Source: a virus
Length of the DNA: 24,535 bases
Strand: one strand, 5' to 3'
IMG/VR virus record: IMGVR_UViG_3300030110_001802
Coordinates: 1 to 24,535 of that record
Positions 1 to 7,536 of the stretch are shown here, one piece after another. Both the position numbers and the translations under genes were made by a program. The notes beneath the pieces were generated by a model. It saw nothing but the letters and a program-made list of their open reading frames with translations. It did no database searches and was not told where the DNA came from. Numbering within the stretch: position 1 is the stretch's first letter; each line of letters begins with the position of its first letter.

Positions 1-386
1 CAGGAGATAGTTGTGCGAACTTTAGTTGGCTAGTACAACATGGTATGGAGTTATGCTTTGAATATACCAGAAGGTATAACAAGATACATAAATGTCAACA
101 AGTTATTATGGATATAAGAGAAACAGATTGGGGTACATTGCAATATAAACCTATGGAAATAACACCACACCCACAATGTATGCCAGATAAATACAAGTGT
201 ATCAGAGAAGGTGGGTATCTTACAGAACAAATGTCTAGTCAGTATGGTGGTAATGATGCTGTACTAGCATACAGAAGATACTATGTGAATGATAAGAAAG
301 ATATAGCCAAGTGGGAGAAGTCAAGACCTATGCCAGATTGGTATGATGTAGGGAATGATTATTATAAGGAGAGTATAAATGTCTAA
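1..386 (+). CDS. Conserved phage protein of unknown function, 5' end outside the window
   Basis: An ATG lies at 45, but the frame stays open upstream to the window edge. The upstream codons read like part of the same protein (NFSWLVQHG joins smoothly to MELCFEYTRRY), so I treat this as the 3' part of a longer gene. Visible motifs are a C-x-EY-x2-RY-x-K-x-HK stretch near the beginning, a CMPDKYK motif in the middle, an AYRRYYVNDK motif, and a W-rich C-terminus. This pattern resembles small proteins widespread in marine phage genomes whose function I cannot name. No signal peptide or membrane segment is seen. The stop overlaps the start of the next gene by 8 bases. Confidence 0.65.
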   Translation, partial: GDSCANFSWLVQHGMELCFEYTRRYNKIHKCQQVIMDIRETDWGTLQYKPMEITPHPQCMPDKYKCIREGGYLTEQMSSQYGGNDAVLAYRRYYVNDKKDIAKWEKSRPMPDWYDVGNDYYKESINV

Positions 387-588
387 GAGATATATGATAT
401 TAACTAAAGCTGAGATTAATTATGAGTATGAAGTAGATGCAGACTCAGAAGAAGAAGCAAGGGAGAAGTGGAATGTTTTTGGTTCTGATATAATTCATAT
501 AGAAACATGGTATCCTGAGCAAGACCAAGAAGTAATTATTGAATTAGAAGAACTAGATAAACCTTATCGTAAAGGTAAGTATAAATAA
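379..588 (+). CDS. Small acidic hypothetical protein (69 aa)
   Basis: This ATG-started gene overlaps the end of the preceding gene by 8 bases and is preceded by a GGAG ribosome-binding site at 368-371. The product has a short beta-rich N-terminus followed by VDADSEEEAREKW, a pattern seen in many small DpnD/PcfM-like phage and plasmid proteins. That resemblance is weak and gives no function. The C-terminus is rich in Glu, then Lys/Arg. It is probably the last gene of the upstream transcription unit, because a promoter and a long untranslated leader follow it. Confidence 0.6.
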   Translation: MSKRYMILTKAEINYEYEVDADSEEEAREKWNVFGSDIIHIETWYPEQDQEVIIELEELDKPYRKGKYK

Positions 589-591
589 TTG

Positions 592-620
592 TTGACATAT
601 ATTTTTAGATATGTTAACTT
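592..620 (+). promoter_or_regulatory. Sigma70-like promoter
   Basis: A consensus -35 box TTGACA (592-597) is followed by a 17-base spacer and TAACTT (615-620). A TG one base upstream of the -10 makes it an extended -10. It lies just after a stop codon and drives the structured leader and the early genes from 769 onward. Confidence 0.5.
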
Positions 621-639
621 AACAATGTGATGTCGATTA

Positions 640-745
640 GGTGGGACAGATACCTTGAGGTACTAACAAAAGAAATTGGTTAGTAAGTATAATGGGAATC
701 CTATTAGCCGAAGCTCTTGCGGGTATATGAAACTTCGGAGGCATC
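640..745 (+). ncRNA. Structured 5' leader, candidate cis-regulatory RNA
   Basis: About 150 bases separate the promoter at 592-620 from the first convincing start codon at 769. They contain four closely packed hairpins found by eye: TACC/GGTA (651-662), TACTAAC/GTTAGTA (661-685), AATGGG pairing with TCCTATT (691-705, one G-U pair) and CCGAAG/CTTCGG (708-738). The first two share bases 661-662, so they partly compete. An alternative pairing of GCC (707-709) with GGC (740-742) could extend the last stem toward the ribosome-binding site. It does not match any riboswitch class I can recall, and no tRNA T-loop is present. It could be a regulatory leader, a small RNA or simply a stabilising 5' UTR. 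Confidence 0.35.
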
Positions 746-768
746 ACACAACCAGAGAGGAGAAGAAC

Positions 769-984
769 ATGGCAACATGGAGTAAGAAGATTTCTTTTAA
801 CCCTGCCACAGACTTAGAGCCAGAGGTATGGGCAAAGATATTAGATAAGTTTATCTTTATGGCAAAAGAGAATGGAGATATAAGCACATGTCAGATGACT
901 GAGTTTGAATGTCGTGCTACTCTATTGGACAAGGTAGATGAGATGGACAATCAAAGCTATAGTCAAGGAGAGTTATACGAATGA
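769..984 (+). CDS. Small hypothetical early protein (71 aa)
   Basis: I place the start at the ATG at 769 because a strong GAGAGGAG ribosome-binding site precedes it. Upstream in-frame starts would translate through the hairpin-rich leader. The product begins MATWSKKISF, contains a helical middle segment (EVWAKILDKFIFMAKENGD) and two cysteines, and ends with an acidic tail. No known domain is recognised. Its stop overlaps the start of the next gene (ATGA), consistent with translational coupling in an early operon. Confidence 0.6.
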   Translation: MATWSKKISFNPATDLEPEVWAKILDKFIFMAKENGDISTCQMTEFECRATLLDKVDEMDNQSYSQGELYE

Positions 985-1166
985 TACAGAACTTCTTTCA
1001 TTATGGTGGCATGGCATTAATGATGTACGGATTTATTAGTGGTATGTTTTTACCTTCAGAGTTTACCATTTTGGTAACAATAATAACAGTAACCATGGGA
1101 TTAATAATGTTTTTAATTTCCATATTAATAGGAGATATGTTCGATGAGCACAGAGAATGGTGGTAA
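981..1166 (+). CDS. Small membrane protein with two predicted TM segments (61 aa)
   Basis: The start overlaps the previous stop (ATGA). The product is strongly hydrophobic: one segment near residues 8-24 (GGMALMMYGFISGMFL), a second near 28-51 (FTILVTIITVTMGLIMFLISIL), then a short charged tail (DMFDEHREWW). This fits a two-helix inner-membrane protein. Phages use such early membrane proteins for superinfection exclusion or takeover of host membrane functions, but nothing here assigns a role. It overlaps the following gene by 23 bases. Confidence 0.6.
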   Translation: MIQNFFHYGGMALMMYGFISGMFLPSEFTILVTIITVTMGLIMFLISILIGDMFDEHREWW

Positions 1167-1431
1167 AGATCCTTTACGTACTGGAAACTTACTGGACTTA
1201 GTAAATAAAATAAAACATATAACAGACTCTTTAGGTGAGCCACATGGTATTGAGTGTCTTACGTTTTGGGAAATACAAGAACTAAGAGATCTTACTGAAA
1301 GAGTAAGAGAGAATTATCGTATAGTCTATAAAAAGAGAATAGATGATGAAGGTATAGCACGTCCTAGTTGGTGGAGTGATTATGTATATGAAGATCATCC
1401 AGAGGCATATCATGAAGAAGAAGGAGAATAA
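1144..1431 (+). CDS. Hypothetical early protein (95 aa)
   Basis: This gene starts inside the 3' end of the membrane-protein gene. It encodes a soluble, charged protein with a predicted helical middle (DLVNKIKHITDSL, then FWEIQELRDLTERVREN) and a W/Y/E-rich C-terminus (SWWSDYVYEDHPEAYHEEEGE). I recognise no domain. The overlap with its neighbours and the conserved codon phase argue for a real, co-transcribed gene. Confidence 0.55.
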   Translation: MSTENGGKDPLRTGNLLDLVNKIKHITDSLGEPHGIECLTFWEIQELRDLTERVRENYRIVYKKRIDDEGIARPSWWSDYVYEDHPEAYHEEEGE

Positions 1432-1432
1432 C

Positions 1433-1600
1433 ATGGTCAGTAGATATATAATTGATAATGAGTTTGAGAAAGAAGATAGTATTGATGAAGAGTTAATGGT
1501 ACAAGTGAGAAGCATAGCTACATCTGTGGCAGGTCATCCAGTATCAGATGAAGATGCTATTGAGTTTTACAACAGTTATAACAAATATTATGGAGGTTAG
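1433..1600 (+). CDS. Hypothetical small protein (55 aa)
   Basis: The start at 1433 is chosen because AAGGAG (1421-1426) lies at the right distance upstream. The longer reading from 1376 would overlap the previous gene by 56 bases without its own ribosome-binding site. The product is acidic, begins MVSRYIIDNEFEKEDSIDEE and ends with SDEDAIEFYNSYNKYYGG. No known family is recognised. Confidence 0.5.
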   Translation: MVSRYIIDNEFEKEDSIDEELMVQVRSIATSVAGHPVSDEDAIEFYNSYNKYYGG

Positions 1601-1601
1601 T

Positions 1602-1688
1602 ATGGATTATCTATTAAGAATCTTAGTTAACCCTATGAACTGGATGTATTTATGTATAATATTTTTATTGTTAGGAATATTTATTTAA
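1602..1688 (+). CDS. Single-TM microprotein (28 aa)
   Basis: A GGAGG ribosome-binding site (1592-1596) precedes an ATG that follows the previous stop by one base. The product is 28 residues: a short N-terminus (MDYLLRILVNPMNW) and one hydrophobic helix (MYLCIIFLLLGIFI). It is small, but the good ribosome-binding site, tight spacing and clear membrane-helix composition support translation. The role is unknown. A strong promoter begins nine bases after its stop. Confidence 0.4.
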   Translation: MDYLLRILVNPMNWMYLCIIFLLLGIFI

Positions 1689-1696
1689 AAAATAAC

Positions 1697-1724
1697 TTGA
1701 CAGGATTTTTAAAGTCTGTATAAT
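1697..1724 (+). promoter_or_regulatory. Strong sigma70-like promoter before the replication genes
   Basis: Perfect consensus boxes are present: TTGACA (1697-1702), a 16-base spacer and TATAAT (1719-1724). It sits directly upstream of the primase-helicase gene, with an AT-rich leader and an AAGGAG ribosome-binding site before the ATG at 1785. Confidence 0.75.
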
Positions 1725-1784
1725 GTCTTTAAAAGAAACTTAGAAAGATAATAATTATAATAATAATCTTATTAAGGAGCATTA

Positions 1785-3431
1785 ATGAATACTAAAGAGT
1801 CTCATATAAGTTGTCCAGTTTGTCCATCTTCAGATGCATTTACCATCTATGAAGATGGGCATGGTCATTGCTTCTCATGTCTTACAACATTAACAAAGGG
1901 AGATGTAGATAGAATGTTTGATAATATAATACAAGAACCACAACCTACTGAGGATATATCTATGTCTCAGGTAGATGCAGTTGGTAAAGGTCGTGACGGA
2001 CACCAACCTATTGATGATAGGAAATTGTCTTTTGCCACAGTCAAAAAGTTTAATGTAACAGTAGAGCAAGGAGTAGCTCAGTACTATCCTTACTATGATT
2101 CGGATAGGAATCATGTTGCCAACAAGGTACGTAGAGCAGGTAAACAATTTACATGGGAAGGTACACCAAAGGTAGCTACTCTATTTGGTCAGCATGTCTT
2201 TGGCAAAGAGTCAGCCAAAGGTATAACAATTACTGAAGGAGAACTAGATGCCATGGCTTGTTATCAGCTGCTTGGTTCAAGGTATCCTGCTGTCTCAGTA
2301 CACAATGCACAATCAGCCAAGAAGAATTGTCAACAGAACTACAAGTATCTGGATTCATTCAAAGAGATTGTTATTTGTTTTGATAATGATGAGGCAGGTA
2401 AGAAAGCAAGTGAGGAAGTATCAAGACTCTTTCCTAACAAAGCTAAGGTCATGATACATAGCAATGGCATGAAGGATGCATGTGATTATCTCATGGCAGA
2501 TAGAGATGAAGAGTTCAGGAATGCATGGTTTGGTGCTGAGAGATATACACCTTCAGGAATTGTATCTGGTAAATCTTTATATAGCAGATTAAAGAATAAG
2601 AAAAAACCTGATTGTCTTGCTCTACCTTGGACTGCATTACAAGATCTTACTTATGGACTTAGATTAGGTGAGATGTGGACTATCACAGCAGGATCAGGTA
2701 TGGGTAAGACACAAGTATTACGTGAGTTAGCTTATCATATACAAAATAGTTGTAATGATAAAATAGGTATGATGTTCTTTGAAGAAACATTGGATGATTC
2801 AGGCAGAGGTATTATAAGTTTGGGTGCTAACAAACCTTTACATCTACCTACCACCGAAGTTACTGAGGAAGAATTTGATGAAGCTTTTAAGATTACATTG
2901 GGTTCAGATAAGTATCATTTCTTTGATGCAATGGGTATTAACGAGTTAGATAAAGTAGAAGAGGCTATCAGATATTTAGCTCAGGCAGAAGAGTGTAGAT
3001 ACATCTTCCTTGACCACATCTCTATCTTAGTGAGTGACCAATCACAAGGTGATGAACGTAAGGCATTAGATGCAATAGCTCATTCTTTAAGACATCTTTG
3101 TCAAGAGCTAAACATCTGGCTAGGTATGGTCAGTCATAGTAAAAGACCTACTGGTAAATCACATGAGGAAGGTGGACAAACTTCTTTATCTGAACTGAGA
3201 GGTACAGCAGGTATAGGTCAGCTCAGTAACATGGTACTAGGACTTGAAAGAGATGGACAGAATCCTGATCCTACTGTAAGGAATACTACCTTGATAAGAG
3301 TATTGAAGAATAGATTCTCTGGATTGACTGGACCAAGTACATCTCTATACTATGACAGAAATACTAGTAGGTTAACAGAAGTCTTTCCAGATGAGGTAGA
3401 TGAAGACGTAGAAGATTTTGAGGAGCTGTAA
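1785..3431 (+). CDS. T7 gp4-like DNA primase-helicase
   Basis: This is the bifunctional enzyme that unwinds the replication fork and makes RNA primers for the phage polymerase. At 548 aa it is close to T7 gp4 (566 aa). An N-terminal zinc-binding module has Cys10, Cys13, Cys29 and Cys32 (CPVC and CFSC). A TOPRIM primase domain shows TEGELDAMA near residue 147 and CFDNDEAGKKA near 195. A RecA-fold helicase domain has Walker A GSGMGKT near 304-310 and Walker B FLDHISIL near 407-414, plus later ELRGTAGIGQLSN and KNRFSG motifs typical of DnaB/gp4 helicases. The gene follows a strong promoter and an AAGGAG site. Its stop overlaps the polymerase start. Confidence 0.95.
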   Translation: MNTKESHISCPVCPSSDAFTIYEDGHGHCFSCLTTLTKGDVDRMFDNIIQEPQPTEDISMSQVDAVGKGRDGHQPIDDRKLSFATVKKFNVTVEQGVAQYYPYYDSDRNHVANKVRRAGKQFTWEGTPKVATLFGQHVFGKESAKGITITEGELDAMACYQLLGSRYPAVSVHNAQSAKKNCQQNYKYLDSFKEIVICFDNDEAGKKASEEVSRLFPNKAKVMIHSNGMKDACDYLMADRDEEFRNAWFGAERYTPSGIVSGKSLYSRLKNKKKPDCLALPWTALQDLTYGLRLGEMWTITAGSGMGKTQVLRELAYHIQNSCNDKIGMMFFEETLDDSGRGIISLGANKPLHLPTTEVTEEEFDEAFKITLGSDKYHFFDAMGINELDKVEEAIRYLAQAEECRYIFLDHISILVSDQSQGDERKALDAIAHSLRHLCQELNIWLGMVSHSKRPTGKSHEEGGQTSLSELRGTAGIGQLSNMVLGLERDGQNPDPTVRNTTLIRVLKNRFSGLTGPSTSLYYDRNTSRLTEVFPDEVDEDVEDFEEL

Positions 3432-5065
3432 TGGATAGTGCACTTGTAATTGACATAGAAACTAATGGATTAAATCCTGATACCATCTGGTGTTTGGTGG
3501 CTCAAGATGTAGAGACTGGTGAGGTATTCGTCATGCGTACTGGACTCTATCTTGATGAACTGATTGGTAAGTATGACCGAATCATAGGACATAATATTAT
3601 TTCTTTTGATGCACCACAGATTGAAAAGATTTGGGGAACTAAGATACCACATGAGAAACTAATGGACACTATGATACTCAGTCAGATAGCTAGACCAGAC
3701 AGAGAGGGTGGACATTCATTAGGTTCATGGGGTGCACGATTATCTTTTCCCAAAGGAGATTACAATGACTGGTCACAGTACAGTCAAGAGATGTTGGACT
3801 ATTGTAAACAAGATGTAGCTGTAACTGTTAAGTTATACAATCATCTTCGTAATGAACTTAAAGGTTTCTCTCTTGAGTGTATTAAGTTAGAGCATGATGT
3901 TAAAAGAATAACATGCAGACAAGAGAATGATGGATTCTATTTGGATGAACCATATGCAATGAGCTTAGTAAGTAAATTAGAAAAAAGAATTAACGAGATA
4001 CGTGAACAACTGAGGGTAGTGTTCCCACCCAAACGCATTGAGACACAACTTAAAACAAAGTTAAAGGTTACAATGCAAGACTTCAATGTTGGTTCACGTA
4101 AGCAGATAGCAGAGAGATTAATGGAACGTGGGTGGGAACCTAAGAAGAAGACAGACAAGGGTAGTGTAATAGTTGATGAAGCTGTATTGAATACTATTAA
4201 TATGCCAGAGGCAAAACTAATAGCTGAGTATCTTATGTTACAAAAAAGAATTGCTCAGGTAAACTCATGGCTTGAAGCTCTTGACTCTTCTCCTGATGAC
4301 AGAGTACATGGGCAGGTACTTACCCTGAGAACTATCACAGGTCGTATGGCTCATGCCAAACCTAACATGGCTCAGATACCTGCAGGATACTCGCCATATG
4401 GTAAAGAGTGTAGAACATGTTGGACTGTACCCAAGGGTAGAGTATTGGTAGGTATAGATGCAAGTGGTATTGAATTAAGAATGCTTGCTCATTACATGAG
4501 AGATCCAGATTATACTCAAGAGATATTGAATGGTGATATACATTCATTGAATCAAAAGAATGCAGGACTCAAGACCAGAGACCAAGCAAAGACATTCATC
4601 TATGCATTCTTATATGGTGCAGGTTCCAAGAAGATTGGTTCTATTGTAGGTGGTAGTTCCAAGAAGGGAAAAGAATTAATAGATAACTTCCTTGACCAAA
4701 CACCTTCTCTTGCTAAACTAAGAAACAGAATAACAAATGAAGCAGGTAGGGGATGGCTCAGAGGATTGGATAACAGAAAGATATGGGTACGTTCACCACA
4801 TTCAGCATTGAATACCAAGCTTCAAGGTGCTGCTGCTGTGGTCATGAAGAAAGCATTAGTATTATTTGCCAATAGTTTAACAGATGATGTAAAGATTGTT
4901 GCCAATGTACATGATGAATGGCAAGTAGAATGTGCAGAGTCTGATGGAAATTTAGTTGGTAAGCTAGGAGTTAGTGCTATAATAAGAGCAGGACATGAAT
5001 ATAATTTAAACTGCCCACTTGACGGAGAGTATAAGGTAGGGCTCAACTGGTCGGAGACACACTAA
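3431..5065 (+). CDS. Family A DNA polymerase with 3'-5' exonuclease domain
   Basis: This is the replicative phage polymerase. The N-terminal proofreading domain shows VIDIETNG (Asp8, Glu10), GHNIISFD near 54-61 and YCKQDVAVTVKLY near 123. Polymerase motif A is DASGIELRMLAHYM near 343, motif B is RDQAKTFIYAFLYGAG near 383 and motif C is VHDEWQVE near 493. The residue four after the motif B lysine is Tyr, as in T7 polymerase (Tyr526). That position has been linked to rapid, virulent replication in viral polymerases. At 544 aa it is clearly shorter than T7 gp5 (704 aa), so the thumb/thioredoxin-binding region is probably reduced. No zinc-finger or DnaJ-like insert is seen. Confidence 0.95.
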   Translation: MDSALVIDIETNGLNPDTIWCLVAQDVETGEVFVMRTGLYLDELIGKYDRIIGHNIISFDAPQIEKIWGTKIPHEKLMDTMILSQIARPDREGGHSLGSWGARLSFPKGDYNDWSQYSQEMLDYCKQDVAVTVKLYNHLRNELKGFSLECIKLEHDVKRITCRQENDGFYLDEPYAMSLVSKLEKRINEIREQLRVVFPPKRIETQLKTKLKVTMQDFNVGSRKQIAERLMERGWEPKKKTDKGSVIVDEAVLNTINMPEAKLIAEYLMLQKRIAQVNSWLEALDSSPDDRVHGQVLTLRTITGRMAHAKPNMAQIPAGYSPYGKECRTCWTVPKGRVLVGIDASGIELRMLAHYMRDPDYTQEILNGDIHSLNQKNAGLKTRDQAKTFIYAFLYGAGSKKIGSIVGGSSKKGKELIDNFLDQTPSLAKLRNRITNEAGRGWLRGLDNRKIWVRSPHSALNTKLQGAAAVVMKKALVLFANSLTDDVKIVANVHDEWQVECAESDGNLVGKLGVSAIIRAGHEYNLNCPLDGEYKVGLNWSETH

Positions 5066-5235
5066 TGGAGTACGTATTACCAAGACACGTAGCAGAATTT
5101 ATAAAAGAAAAGAATCAATTAGAACATAAGATTAAAGAGCTTACTGAGGAGAATAATATTCTTCGTAACAACGTAAGGGATTGCGAGATACAATTAAGAG
5201 ATGCTCGCATCCGAATAAAAGACTTGACATCTTAA
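5065..5235 (+). CDS. Coiled-coil microprotein (56 aa)
   Basis: The start codon shares a base with the polymerase stop (TAATG), a classic re-initiation arrangement. The product is almost entirely one predicted coiled coil, with heptad-like Leu/Ile spacing from about residue 12 to 54 (for example NQLEHKIKELTEENNILRNN). It contains a single Cys40. Its place between the polymerase and the ssDNA-binding protein suggests a replication accessory role, but this is inference. The next promoter begins within its last codons. Confidence 0.55.
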   Translation: MEYVLPRHVAEFIKEKNQLEHKIKELTEENNILRNNVRDCEIQLRDARIRIKDLTS

Positions 5236-5252
5236 ACTGAATATGGTATAAG
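5224..5252 (+). promoter_or_regulatory. Sigma70-like promoter before the SSB-exonuclease module
   Basis: TTGACA (5224-5229), a 17-base spacer and TATAAG (5247-5252) form a near-consensus promoter. The -35 box lies inside the end of the coiled-coil gene. Transcription would start about 35 bases upstream of the SSB start codon. Confidence 0.65.
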
Positions 5253-5293
5253 ATGTTATTAACTTTAACAATTAACCACCGAAAGGATTGGAT

Positions 5294-5791
5294 ATGCCAG
5301 TAGTAACAGGTAAAGCTTATTGGGCAAAGCTAGATAGACCAGCTCAAAAGTATAATACGACTGCTCAAGAAGACACAGAGTATACTATAGACTTAACTAT
5401 TGATAAAGCTACACGTAAATTATTAGAAGGACTTAATCCTTCAGCTTCTATCAAGAACAAGAAAGATGATCGTGGAGATTTCTTCACGTTTAAAAAGAAT
5501 GCATTCAACAGAAAAGGTGAAGCTCTCCCTAAGCCTAGAGTTGTTGATGCTAAGAAGAACGACATCTCAGGTACATTGATAGGTAATGGATCTGACGTTA
5601 GAGTTATGTTCCGATCTGTAGAGATTGAGAACGTACCATCTATGGAAGGTAAGAATAAGTTTTACCTTGATGCTGTTCAAGTTATTGACCTCGTACCATA
5701 CGCAAAGTCAGAGGACTTTGATGAGGTTGATGGCTACGTTGCTGATGGTGCTGTAGCCAGTACCAACTCAGAAGAATCTGCTCCATTCTAA
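5294..5791 (+). CDS. Probable ssDNA-binding protein (165 aa)
   Basis: The start at 5294 has AAAGGA seven bases upstream, better placed than for the TTG at 5288. The protein begins with a beta-rich body (VVTGKAYWAKLDRP; DTEYTIDLTIDKATRKLL; KDDRGDFFTFKKNAF). It ends with a strongly acidic tail finishing in EESAPF. A small OB-fold body with an acidic tail ending in Phe is the hallmark of T7 gp2.5 and similar phage single-strand binding proteins, where the tail recruits polymerase and helicase. The position right before the exonuclease gene fits. The assignment rests on architecture and context rather than a diagnostic motif. Confidence 0.7.
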   Translation: MPVVTGKAYWAKLDRPAQKYNTTAQEDTEYTIDLTIDKATRKLLEGLNPSASIKNKKDDRGDFFTFKKNAFNRKGEALPKPRVVDAKKNDISGTLIGNGSDVRVMFRSVEIENVPSMEGKNKFYLDAVQVIDLVPYAKSEDFDEVDGYVADGAVASTNSEESAPF

Positions 5792-6627
5792 TGAGTAAAC
5801 GTGAGATTAGTTCTCTGTTAGAGGACATTGATGTATTATTTAATCAAGGTAGGACTCCTTCAGAAACTAATCTCACACTTTTAAAAGAGGGAATAGCTGA
5901 GTCAGTCATACAAGTTTTATCAGAGGTAAGAGATACTACTGGTAAGATGAGACTATCAAGTATAGGTAAAAAAGATAGGCAGTTATGGTATGATTACAAC
6001 GGGCATGAGAAAGAACCTTTGCCCACAGCTACCAAGATTAAATTTTTATTAGGTCATATAATAGAAGAGCTTACCTTATTCCTAGTGAGAGAAGCAGGAC
6101 ATAAGGTAGATAAATGTCAAGAAGAAGTAACAGTTAGCGGAGTTAAAGGACACATAGATGCAGAGATAGATGGAGAATTAGTTGATGTTAAGTCAGCATC
6201 TCCCTATGGATTTAGAAAGTTCTTTAATGGTACACTAGTAGACGATGATCCGTTTGGATACATCTATCAAATCTCTAGCTATGCTAAAGCTATGGGAAAA
6301 GATAAAGGATATTTTTTAGCAGTAGATAAATCAAATGGTTTCATGACATTACTAAAGACTGATGTCTCCGATGTAAAACCAGAGAAAAGAATTAGCCAAC
6401 TAAAAAAATTATTAGACAAGAAGACTCCACCTGAAAGATGTTATAAAGAAGTAGAAGAATCTAATGGTAATAAAAAATTACCTATTGGGTGTAAGTTCTG
6501 TGATTTTAAAACATTATGTTGGCAAGATTCTAATGATGGTTTTGGTTTACGTAACTTTAAATATGCTAGTGGTACTGAATACTATACTTATGTAAAGAAA
6601 GAGCCACGAGTAAGAGAGGACTTTTAA
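5791..6627 (+). CDS. PD-(D/E)XK exonuclease, Cas4/RecB-like with Cys cluster
   Basis: The 278-aa product belongs to the RecB/Cas4-like nuclease superfamily. The core shows HIIEELTLFLVREAG, then GHIDAEIDGELVDVKSAS, where Asp and the D-V-K triad form the PD-(D/E)XK metal site near residues 117-134. It continues with a YIYQISSYAKAMG segment (the QxxxY-like motif). The C-terminus has four cysteines (RCYKEV, GCKFCDF, TLCW) spaced as in the iron-sulfur cluster of Cas4/AddB-type nucleases. In T7-like phages this position is filled by the exonuclease that degrades host DNA, removes primers and supports recombination. It overlaps both neighbours by one base (TAATG). Confidence 0.85.
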   Translation: MSKREISSLLEDIDVLFNQGRTPSETNLTLLKEGIAESVIQVLSEVRDTTGKMRLSSIGKKDRQLWYDYNGHEKEPLPTATKIKFLLGHIIEELTLFLVREAGHKVDKCQEEVTVSGVKGHIDAEIDGELVDVKSASPYGFRKFFNGTLVDDDPFGYIYQISSYAKAMGKDKGYFLAVDKSNGFMTLLKTDVSDVKPEKRISQLKKLLDKKTPPERCYKEVEESNGNKKLPIGCKFCDFKTLCWQDSNDGFGLRNFKYASGTEYYTYVKKEPRVREDF

Positions 6628-7199
6628 TGCATTGGACTGACCTAAGAACTAACAAAGCTTTTAAACCTGACACATTAGATAGATTTGGATTTGTCTATGT
6701 TATAACTAATATTAAAACAAAGAAAAAATATATAGGATGTAAACAATATTATATAGGTAAAGACCAGACACCTTCTAAGTGGCAGTCTTATACTGGTTCT
6801 TCTAAACATCTTAATGAAGATATAAAAAAGTTAGGTAAGAAGAATTTTATATTTGAAGTAATAGATGAGTTTAAAAATAAAAGAAGTCTAGGTTACTATG
6901 AATTATTTTATCAAATGAAATACAATGTACTTGATAGTGTGATTGAAGGAACAGATGAACCTGCTTATTATAATAACTATGTAGGTGGTAAATATTATAG
7001 ACCAGTACAAGGACGTAAACCTATAGCTCCAGAAGTATATGAAGTAACTTTTACAGATAAAAGAAAATTAGTTATACCTAATCTTAAAATGTTTGCAAGC
7101 TTAAATAATTATGACAAGAGTCATCTCTGTAAAGTACAACAAGGTAAAAGAAAAAGACATAAAGATGTAGTCAGAGTAGAGACTGTGAGTGATGTCTAA
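6627..7199 (+). CDS. GIY-YIG family nuclease with C-terminal DNA-binding segment
   Basis: The N-terminal half has the GIY-YIG signature in the form FVYVITNIKTKKKYIGCKQ near residues 22-40, followed by TGSSKHLNEDIKKLGKKNF, an ELFYQMKY helix with the likely catalytic Glu, and an NNYVGGKY end. This is a single-strand-cleaving nuclease fold found in homing endonucleases, phage resolvases and restriction enzymes. After about residue 130 a second segment (VYEVTFTDKRKLVIPNLKMF, then KSHLCKVQQGKRKRHKDV) looks like the modular DNA-binding repeats (NUMOD/IENR-like) of homing enzymes. It lies within the recombination module, so it could replace the T7 gp3 resolvase or be a free-standing homing endonuclease. 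I cannot decide between these. Confidence 0.75.
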   Translation: MHWTDLRTNKAFKPDTLDRFGFVYVITNIKTKKKYIGCKQYYIGKDQTPSKWQSYTGSSKHLNEDIKKLGKKNFIFEVIDEFKNKRSLGYYELFYQMKYNVLDSVIEGTDEPAYYNNYVGGKYYRPVQGRKPIAPEVYEVTFTDKRKLVIPNLKMFASLNNYDKSHLCKVQQGKRKRHKDVVRVETVSDV

Positions 7200-7536
7200 C
7201 GAGGAGTCATTAGCTCAAGTACTTAATGAAGGAGTACATGATCATCATAGTCCTGAACGTGTACTCTGGTTGTGTGTTATACTACAACAATTATTAGATG
7301 CAACTAAACCAACTTATGAAGGAGAAAATGCTTACAATATTTTAATGAGAGACAGAGCAAGGTCATGGCTTACTTCTTCATATGGTGTAACAGCTACAGA
7401 TAGAGATGATGTATGTGACATGGCAGGAATAAATCCTGAATCTCTTACTGCGTTTACTAAAAAATTATTTAATACAAACGAAATAGAATTTGTAAGGAAA
7501 AGAATCAATGCAATATTACATGAGACTATAACATGA
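7192..7536 (+). CDS. Conserved hypothetical phage protein (114 aa)
   Basis: The ATG at 7192 is preferred to the GTG immediately before it, and it overlaps the nuclease stop. The middle of the protein (RDRARSWLTSSYG, then DDVCDMAGINPESL) matches a pattern common in small phage and prophage proteins, where Arg-Ala-Arg-x-Trp precedes a Cys-x2-Ala-Gly helix. I know no function for that family. The N-terminal half is helical, with WLCVILQQLLDATK. The ATGA overlap with the next gene indicates coupling. Confidence 0.6.
   Translation: MSNEESLAQVLNEGVHDHHSPERVLWLCVILQQLLDATKPTYEGENAYNILMRDRARSWLTSSYGVTATDRDDVCDMAGINPESLTAFTKKLFNTNEIEFVRKRINAILHETIT

Noticed and set aside
676-768. Longer N-terminus for the gene at 769
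   Set aside because: The extension would translate the hairpin-rich leader and has no good ribosome-binding site, whereas 769 has one.
3431-5065. HMO-2011-type polymerase with a central DnaJ-like domain
   Set aside because: No Cys-rich insert is present between the exonuclease and polymerase domains.
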